Positions 53,975 through 61,817 of a DNA stretch of 64,000 nucleotides are shown one piece after another; positions within the stretch are counted from its first letter, which is position 1, and each line of letters begins with the position of its first letter. The stretch lies in assembly GCF_029867415.1 (NCBI RefSeq), contig NC_081183.1, positions 33,872,655 through 33,936,654 on the forward strand, in the 5' to 3' direction. Origin of the DNA: Vicia villosa. Its lineage: Eukaryota; Streptophyta; Magnoliopsida; Fabales; Fabaceae. A program made the translations under genes and the position numbers. The notes below the pieces were generated by a model. The model was not told the origin of the DNA. It worked only from the letters and a program-made list of their open reading frames with translations, and made no database searches.

Positions 53975-56900
53975 TGTCATACCCCAATTTTTTACCTAAG
54001 ATACCACCTCATATCATTTGCATCTCTAACAAATTGCATAGCTTGTGTTTGCTACTTGTGACTCAGCAGGATTTAATCAAGAAATCACTCATCATTACAA
54101 GTAGCAATCAATTAGGGTTTTTTTCTCCCTTTATCTCATATGAACTATCTTCATCAACAATCAACATTTGGTCCTCAAAGATTCATTTTAACAAGCTCAA
54201 AGGCCCTGAACCAACCAGATTAGGGTTTTGACTGAAGACAGCATACTCCTGACTTTTGCTCAGCATTTGACCTAATTACTTGGGACATGACCTCAAGACC
54301 CCAAGTACATCATTTTGACCTAATCTATTGGCTCAAGACATCTCCTACACAAGGATTGATCAACAGTGAAATTTCAAATCATCAGGTTAGGGTTTTGAAC
54401 TATCAGGGACTAAAATCAGGGATCACATTTGGGAAACCCTAAAAAGCTCCAGGGAATCACTCAAAGGTTTCAATCATCTTCAAATAATCCCTATGACAAT
54501 ATACAATGGAAATTGTATCTCAATTCAAGATCCACAGTCATCAATTTCATCAGGTCGACAATTAGGGTTTTTGACCTAATTCACCTGAACAACTGACCTT
54601 TCATTCAGAACATGGTGCCACAACTTAAACCATGGCTCAAGGTCCTCCAATAACTCAATTTGATCCATTCATACCATTCATTTGGTGAGGATAGCCTGGT
54701 TCATTTGAAATCTCCAGAAACGCGATTCGTCTGAAAAAGTCAACTGTACAAGATCACCATTGACTTTTTGGAAATTTTGGTCAACCATGACTTTTGAAGT
54801 TTTAAATCATCAATATATGACTTTCAATGGTTTTTTCCAAACTTTGGAAGGGAATAACTCAAAATTTCACCTACAAACTGAAAAAAACTTCCAACATGAA
54901 AGTTGTAGATTTTGATCCAATGAACAACTTTGTCACATATAATTTTTTTCCATAAGATCAACCATTTAAGAGACATGGAGCTTCAAAGTTGGTATCTTTT
55001 GAAAAATTCACTTAAAATCTCACTTTCTTCAAAGTTCATGGATCTTTTTCACCCATTTCCTTAAAGGTCTTGAAGAAACTTTCAACTAGGGTTTTGAAGT
55101 ACGTAACATGAGCTTTCCAAAATGTCCAAGAGCATGAAAAAATATGGAGCATAGCTATGGTTTTGAATTTTGTCATTAGAGGTCATTATGCTTAAAGTTT
55201 CACACCATTTCACAAAGTTATGAACACTATATGACCTATAATGCAAGCAATGATACACATATGCAATAATTGGAAGATATTTTCTGGTTTGAGATCAGAT
55301 TGGAAAGAGATAAGAAGCTTGGAAGATTAAACATGGTTAAGTCATTTTAACCATTTGCATTTAATGTGAAAGATTCCATTTTATCTCCAAATGCCAAATC
55401 ACCATTCTATGATCAACTTGCAAGGCTTTGTATTCAGAAAACTTGGCCTATAAATAGAGGTTTAAACTTCATTCAAAATCACACCAAAACCTCACAAATC
55501 ATAGGTTTTCTCTCTTCTTTCTTAAGTTGCAAGTTTCATGAGTTTCAAAGAGGAAGAATTGCAATTTCCATCTCTTGCAATTTCTGAGCAAAGTGTTGCT
55601 TCTAACACTTCCTAAACATCATATGGAAGTTGTTTGATCCACTCACACACCCCAAAACACTTCAAATCTCAGAATCACTACCTCACCTCCATATGAACAT
55701 AAAGTGAGCCTTAACATGCCAATTTTCATACCAAGCCATATCTGTCCAAACTAACCTTCTAAACATCATCCATATACTTCATATGAACTGTTCCAACCAT
55801 CATCCATGATCTGAAACATCAAAATCATCAAGCTTGATCCTCACTTGAGCCATACTGCAGATCGGGTACCATGGCCACACTCAGGTGAATTCAGTTCATT
55901 TCAGGCATTCAAACACCTTCCATAATCATCATTGAAGCTATCTAGATCATTACAAAGCATCTGTAACACCTCCAGCTCGAAATTCAACTCTCAGTTTGGC
56001 CGTTTTTGAAGGTAAGTGCTATGAACTTCAAACTCTATCATACATGCATCATAAATGGAAAACTGATTTACCATCTTGTTTCTGCACATATGAGGATCAT
56101 TAACCCTCAATCAATTGCATCATAACTTGCACATACATCATTTCACGATTAAATTCAGTTTTAGGGTTCTTCATGTTCATGCGAAAATTGATCACCTTAG
56201 AGCAAAAATAAATGAATTATGAGGGTACCATCATGATCCTTGTGAAAAACCGAGTGAGATAGACCCTTTACTTGATCAAAATAATCCAGTTTCAAAGATT
56301 TTCAAAAATTAGTTAGGGTTGTGTTCTTGGCGCCAGATTTGGTTTGGGAAATTCAAATTCTTGATTTAAAATATAATTAATGGAACGCGTGTGTATTACA
56401 AGCCACAAGCGTGGCTCAGTTGGCAAGTGTTTTGGTTGGTGAGAGAGAGGGCGTGGGTTCAAGCCCTTGTGAAGACAAAACCATTTTTTTTAAACACTAA
56501 TTTTCTTCATTTTCTTTACAACTTCATCAATTATTTTAACCAATCAAAACTCATCATTTTTACTTCATTTTTTGTACACTCTTTATTTAATATATATATT
56601 TTATGAATATAAAAAAAATCACAAAAATATATATATTTTGGTACATTTTTAATAGGTTTAAAATGACTTGTTTTTAAGTGGTTTTAATACTTTAAATATT
56701 ATTTTTCATTTGATTTTTTCAAACTTAATCACTTGTAAATATTTTTTGTGATCAAATCCTAATCATTTAGGTCTTAGTTAAACATAAGATTTGTCTTTGT
56801 TTAAATTAAGTTGATTTCTTTCAAATTTCAAACCGTTTTAAAACAAACGATCACGGTTTTTCAAAACAAATGAACCTTTTCTTTTTGGTTTTCTTTTCAA

Positions 56901-58877
56901 AAAAAAACTCTTGATCAAATCTTTTTGGATTGATCAATTGATTTTCAAAACAACTGGGCCTCTCGAATATTAGAGAGTATAAGTCCCATTCCTTTTTCTT
57001 TGTACAGTTTTTCTTTAAAACTTCTTTCAAAACTTTCAAACTGTTTTCAAAAGCGAAACCTCGCGTTTTTTTTAACAAAACAATCAACCATGTTTTATTT
57101 AAAACATGGGCCTCCACATAGGTATAAGTCCCATTCCCTTACATGAAATTAGGTATTTCATTGTACATACACCTTTTTGTACATACCTCGATCAATTTGA
57201 TTTTTAACCTCGAATAACAAATCAAAAATGAAGGTTTTCTTTAAATCTTCCCAAAAATACCATGGGCCTCCATGTAGGTATAAGTCCCAAGCCCCTTTTG
57301 TAAATACTTGTTTACATAGCTTTTGAATAAACTCAATGGGCCTCTCCCCGAGTATAAGTCCCGAGCCCCGTGTATACAAACGGATCATCCTTACAGGTAT
57401 ATTTCCTTCATAAACTCCATTGTATACACACACCTTGTCATATATAACTGTTCATACTTGTTCATATTTGTTCATGTACTTGTTCATATTTGTTCGTACT
57501 TGTTCATATTTGTGATCGTGTTATATATACTTGTTCAACTTAGTACAACACTAGGTTCCCCATAGCCTCCTATTGGGCTTCGTGCAAAGAATCTCCCTTA
57601 GTTTAGGTTAGGACATAGAGTATGGTTTCCCGGTGAAATCGCTCTAAGAGCTCAAACCAACTATACCATGCCTCCTCTTGGGCTTTGTACAAACGACTTG
57701 TCCCTCCCATAGCCTCCTCTTGGGCTTACAATGCAAGGACCCTCGATTATCCCTCCTATAGCCTCCTCTTGGGCTTACAATGCAAGGACCCTCGGATAGC
57801 CTCCTCTTGGGCTTCGTACAAGGACCCACGGGCTTCTTATAAGCATCCCCAATATCCAAAACAAATACCCCTAGGAAATTAGACATTTATCATCTCTATG
57901 ATAGGAGTATCTCATCTATATCATCACAAACAATCAATCAATAAAATTTCTCTTTTGCCACAAGGCTGGCTAATCAATCAAACCTTTTGCCACCAGGCTG
58001 GCTGATTAATCAAAGTTTTTGCCACAAGGCTGGCTTCATTGAAACTTTTGCCACAAGGCTGGCTGATTAATCAAAACTTTTTGTCACAAGGCTGACTTAT
58101 CAAAAGTTTTTGCCACAAGGCTGGCTAATCAAACTTGTTTTTGCCACAAGGCCGGCTAAACAAAAACATCTTTATCATTCTAAGCACCATAAGTGGCACA
58201 GCCCAGGGCTTATAATGAAAAGATTTCAAACAAAAACAAACAGATGTATGTGATGATATAGATTAGATACATCGAACATTGAGATGACATTTGTCTCTTA
58301 TCCTTTGCTTCCACTAGCATAAGTGGGAACTACGATTGCTCTGACTTTCTCAACATCCTTTTGAGAATACGTAGGCACAAGGTCGTATCTTTGGCGAGCA
58401 AAACTTCTATCTCCCTCAAACCACTCAAACCTTAGCACCCGTAGACCCCAAGCTACAGATGCTCTGATTCCCTCTAAGGGATATGTATGCAGAAGATTGC
58501 GATGATCTTTGCGAGCATAATCAAACAAACACCTTAGTTTCCCACCTATCTCACAACAGAACCTCCTCAATAGCATAGAATGAAAAACATAACAAAGAAG
58601 CCTATAGAGTACTATAGATACGTTGGGTGCTAATACCTTCCCTTCGTATAACCAACCCTCTTACCCGGAATCTCTCCCCCACTTTTGCATTGCTTTTAAT
58701 TTTGTGTTATTTGCTTTGCATCTCTTTTAAGGTTATTGCAACTTTTTTCCTTTTCCTACTTTGGAAACAATAAAAAGTTTGGTCGTGACAAAAACAAAGA
58801 AAAATCTTTTTCTTGAGCACTCGAGCCCAGAGAAGGCATCAGGTGTCTCATCCCACAAACGATTTTTCCCCGCGACA
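53975..58877 (+). repeat. 3' LTR of Ogre
   Basis: 4903 bp. TATA box at 55449-55456. Same repeat arrays as the 5' LTR (hairpins at 57957-58156). By eye roughly 1% substitutions relative to the 5' LTR plus the two large indels noted there. Confidence 0.95.
56404..56471 (+). repeat. tRNA-like segment (SINE-head-like) in Ogre 3' LTR
   Basis: A box-like TGGCTCAGTTGG (56412-56423) and B box-like GGTTCAAGCCC (56456-56466), enclosed by CACAAG (56404-56409) and CTTGTG (56466-56471), which could pair as an acceptor-like stem. Followed by a T-rich stretch. Only the A-box half remains in the 5' LTR (24127-24152). Either a tRNA-derived SINE head or a tRNA-like module; not a functional tRNA gene. Confidence 0.45.
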
Positions 58878-58915
58878 GCTTGTTGAAGACTAAGTGTGAT
58901 ATTTTTAGGGGTTAG

Positions 58916-59434
58916 AAGAATATGATTTGCTTTGTCTAAGTTTTATGTATATCCCTTATATATGCGTTTGTATGTGAATTGTTGTTGTATTGTGTGTGTA
59001 TTATTTGCTTTAAAAAGAATTTTGTTTTATCGTTTATTAATTTATTCTGATAAAATACACTATCATAAAATAGTTAGTATTTAAATATTTTAAATTCTTT
59101 AAATATTAAGAAATTTAACTATTCCTTCTTTTCAAAACACACGCTTCACTAAGGCTTAGGTAAGATGTTAGTCTGCTAACGTGTGTCAGTTACAATAGTG
59201 ATTATATAGGGTGATTGATATTCCCTCATCAATGAGATTAATGTATCTTCACTTTCCCATACCCCTATGCCTCCCTAGCCTTTTTAAATGATCGTAGACT
59301 TTCTATGAAACACATGTGTCATTTAAGCACGATCTTTTAACTTCTCTTGCATCTCTATAAAAAGAAGTAACCTCTTCTTTCTCTCCGTCATCCTATTTCA
59401 AATTCCTCTCTTATCATTATTCTTGTGTTTAACA
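58916..59434 (+). promoter_or_regulatory. Spacer with promoter-like end before second env-like ORF
   Basis: About 520 bp of AT-rich non-coding sequence. The last 80 bp have TATAAAAA (59356-59363), then a C/T-rich leader (CCTCTTCTTTCTCTCCGTC) and ATG 59435. The TATA-to-ATG layout is that of a plant Pol II promoter. Confidence 0.45.
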
Positions 59435-60297
59435 ATGTCTACCAAAACCTTTCAGGGAAGCGTGAAAACTCTAGAAGTTATTTCTGAAGAACGACTCAAT
59501 TTTACCAGACTCAAGGATTATGGGTTGGACATAATAAAGAGTATGCAACTCCACCATTGGTCTAGCTACTATGCCTTGTTGAGCGGACGTGTCTTTACTA
59601 CTCTAGTAAAGGAATTATGGAAACTCTCCAAAACAAGTGATGATGGAAACACTATCTGGTCTGCAATTTACAGACTTCCCATTGACATCACCATCTCATC
59701 AATTATGGATGTTACTGGGTGTGTCTCATTTGGAGTCACCATTGATGACTATCAATCAGATCTAAGTTCGGTGGAGACTTTCATAATTCTTCATGACAGT
59801 TCAATCCCATATGAACCAACTAATCCTGAATGTTTGCTTCCATCTGCTCGAACGTGGTTCAGATTCTCTCTTACCAATCTCCGTCCTCGAGCAACGGCAA
59901 GAAGTACTTTCTTTCACGAGCAAAGAAAAGTATGCCCTACATGTCAACAGGGTGGAAGTTCAAAGCATCGAAGATGAGTACATGGAAGCACCAATGAAGA
60001 AAGTCCAGAGTGCAGATATAACCTTATCGACAGAAGAAATCTTGCTGACGATAAAATCTTCATCTATCTCCTGTCATATCACTTCAGTATAAATCTCCCT
60101 AAAACCATTTTCAAACACATGAAACACCATTGAAATCTCAAGAACTCAGGAACAATCCTACATTTCTTATGGAAGGATACTGTCTGAGATAATATTTTGA
60201 AAAGAATCTGGGCTACGGTAAAGAGGATTGGACCAGAACATGCACTGGTTGAAACAAGATGTGATAGAGTGGACGAGATTGAAGAATTTGATGATTA
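59435..60297 (+). pseudogene. Second env-like ORF (element A or a relative), frameshifted
   Basis: ATG 59435 (context AACAATGTC) opens 181 codons to 59977. Domain residues match the ORF at 20873: LVKELWKLSKTSDDGNTIW, YRLPIDITISSIMDVTGC, ILHDSSIPYEPTNPECLLPS, WFRFSLTNLRPRA. After a frame change near 59900-59980 the sequence continues (SYISYGRILSEIIF near 60154) and, after another, reaches a stop near 60297 (VDEIEEFDD). About 285 residues if whole, much shorter than the 819 of B1. No signal peptide or membrane segment seen. Confidence 0.7.
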
Positions 60298-60300
60298 AGA

Positions 60301-60516
60301 TCTTAATGTTTTGTATTCAAAGAAAATCTGTGTTTTAGCTGGGCTCTGTGTTATTTTGTTAAGTCTGTGTGTTTGTTTTTAATATGGTGTACTCCTTCAA
60401 TTTTTAATGAAATATCTGTTAAGGTTTTTATTGTGCTTACACTGCTATCATATTTTATTTTATTTTACTTTTTGATGATGTCAAAAAGGGGGAGAAATAA
60501 TAATGATTTTGATAAT
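60301..60516 (+). other. 3' untranslated region with PPT-like run before the B2 LTR
   Basis: AT-rich. TGATGTCAAAAAGGGGGAGA (PPT core 60483-60495) matches the SIRE-type PPT, but 21 bp (AATAATAATGATTTTGATAAT less one base) separate it from the LTR start at 60517, unlike B1 where PPT and LTR touch. Confidence 0.6.
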
Positions 60517-61731
60517 TGTTAGAACAAGATTTGTTCTGATCAATATTCTTAGTTTTGATGATAACAAGGATATGAATTTTGTGTGAGATAATGTGGTACT
60601 CTAATACATTGCAATTTCCCTTTCAGGAAATATATAAAGAGTATGCACAAATCAGCGCTCAGAAGCTTTGTCTCAGAAGGTTCAGCATGCAACATCAGAA
60701 CATGGTCTGGCAAGACATCAGAAGATGGTCAAGGCAGAATCAGAACATGGGTCTATGGAAGCATCAGAAGAACTTGAGATCAGAAGCAGAAGCACTGAAG
60801 TTCTCATGGTATCACGCTCAGAAGCACTTCAAGGTCAGAAGACAAGAAGATGCTATGCACCAAGCTGTTTGACTCTGATGATATTCAAATATTATATTCA
60901 CAAACATCAGATCAGAAGAAAGTACAGGTGGCAGGCTACGCTGACTGACAAAAGGAACGTTGGAAGCTATTAAAGGCAACGTCAGTAGACACAGCGTGAA
61001 CAAGGCTCGAGGTAGTTGACAAAAGCGTGAAACATTAAATGCAAAGTTGTACGGAACACGCAAAGCATTAAATGCGCCCAACGGTCATCTTCTCAAACGC
61101 CTGTAAATATGAAGTTCTGATGAGAAGCAAGGTTACCAATTCTGAACGAAATTATTCTGAAAGACTTGCTGAAACGCTGTTCAAAATCAAAGCTCAGAAA
61201 CTTCATCTTCATCAAAGCTCACTACATTGCTGTTGTAATATATTAGTGAGATTAAGCTTAAACGTTAAGAGAAATATCATTGTTGTGATTATAGCTTTTC
61301 AGAAGCATTTCTAATACTCTTAGACTTGATTACATTAATTTGTAAGTAACTAGAGTGATCAAGTGTTGATCAGAATACTCTAGGAAGTCTTAGCTTGTGT
61401 CTAAGCAGTTGTAATTAGAGTGATCACTTGGTGGTCAGGATACTCTAAGAAAGTCTTAGCTTGTGTCTAAGCATTTGTTCCTGGAGTGATCAGGTTGTGA
61501 TCAGGATACTCTAGAAGACTTAGTCGCGGACTAAGTGGAAAACCATTGTAATCTGTTGCGATTAGTGGATTAAATCCTCAGGTGAGGTAAATCACTCCGT
61601 GGGGGTGGACTGGAGTAGTTTAGTTAACAACGAACCAGGATAAAAATAACTGTGCATATTGTTTTTATCGTTCAAGTTTTTAGACTACACTTATTCAAAC
61701 CCCCCCTTTCTAAGTGTTTTTCTATCCTTCA
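60517..61731 (+). repeat. 5' LTR of copia B2
   Basis: 1215 bp, TGTTAGAACAAG...TATCCTTCA; clearly related to B1 LTRs but with many differences and small indels, so not a recent sister. The TATA position reads TGTAAATA (61112-61119) where B1 has TATAAATA, a probable promoter-weakening change. Confidence 0.92.
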
Positions 61732-61733
61732 AT

Positions 61734-61745
61734 TGGTATCAGAGC
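61734..61745 (+). other. Primer binding site of B2 (initiator Met tRNA type)
   Basis: TGGTATCAGAGC, exact family form, two bases after the LTR. Confidence 0.92.
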
Positions 61746-61817
61746 GCCGGTTCTAAGGTGCAAGCACTTAACCGTGTTTAGAAAAGATTCAGGAAGAGAA
61801 AAATGCTTCAGTAAAAG

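Larger units (their letters stand above)
21586..58877 (+). mobile_element. Ogre (Ty3/gypsy, Tat clade), all domains present but disabled
   Basis: LTRs 21586-26461 (4876 bp) and 53975-58877 (4903 bp), starting TGTCATACCCC and ending CGCGACA. Flanks are TCTTG (21581-21585) and GCTTG (58878-58882), a duplication with one mismatch. Internal order: PBS, leader, ORF1, gag, protease, an intron, RT, RNase H, second RNase H, integrase, long 3' UTR with hairpin repeats, PPT. Long LTRs, ORF1 before gag, and the intron between PR and RT are the published hallmarks of Ogre. A 14.9 kb related element is inserted in ORF1; without it the Ogre is ~22.4 kb. Confidence 0.95.
14102..60516 (+). mobile_element. 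Degraded SIRE-like copia element A, split by Athila and Ogre insertions
   Basis: Pieces: 5' LTR 14102-14475 plus 19160-19448, PBS at 19451, eroded internal sequence to 20872, and an env-like ORF at 20873-21585 resuming for a few codons after the Ogre (58883). Probably a spacer, a second env-like ORF (59435-60297) and a PPT-like run at 60483-60495 also belong. Gag and pol are not recognisable. The Ogre target duplication (TCTTG/GCTTG) and the continuing env-like reading support joining the two sides. That the second env-like ORF and PPT belong to the same element is inference; they could be a separate truncated relative. Confidence 0.6.

Noticed and set aside
56404..56471. Functional tRNA gene
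   Set aside because: A and B boxes are imperfect, no clear anticodon arm or correct T-loop geometry, and it sits in an LTR; listed only as a tRNA-like repeat.
60517..61731. Reading the B2 LTR as the shared 3' LTR of the upstream env-bearing element
   Set aside because: The upstream PPT is about 20 bp away, whereas plus-strand priming makes PPT and LTR adjacent (as in B1); kept only as an alternative in the findings.
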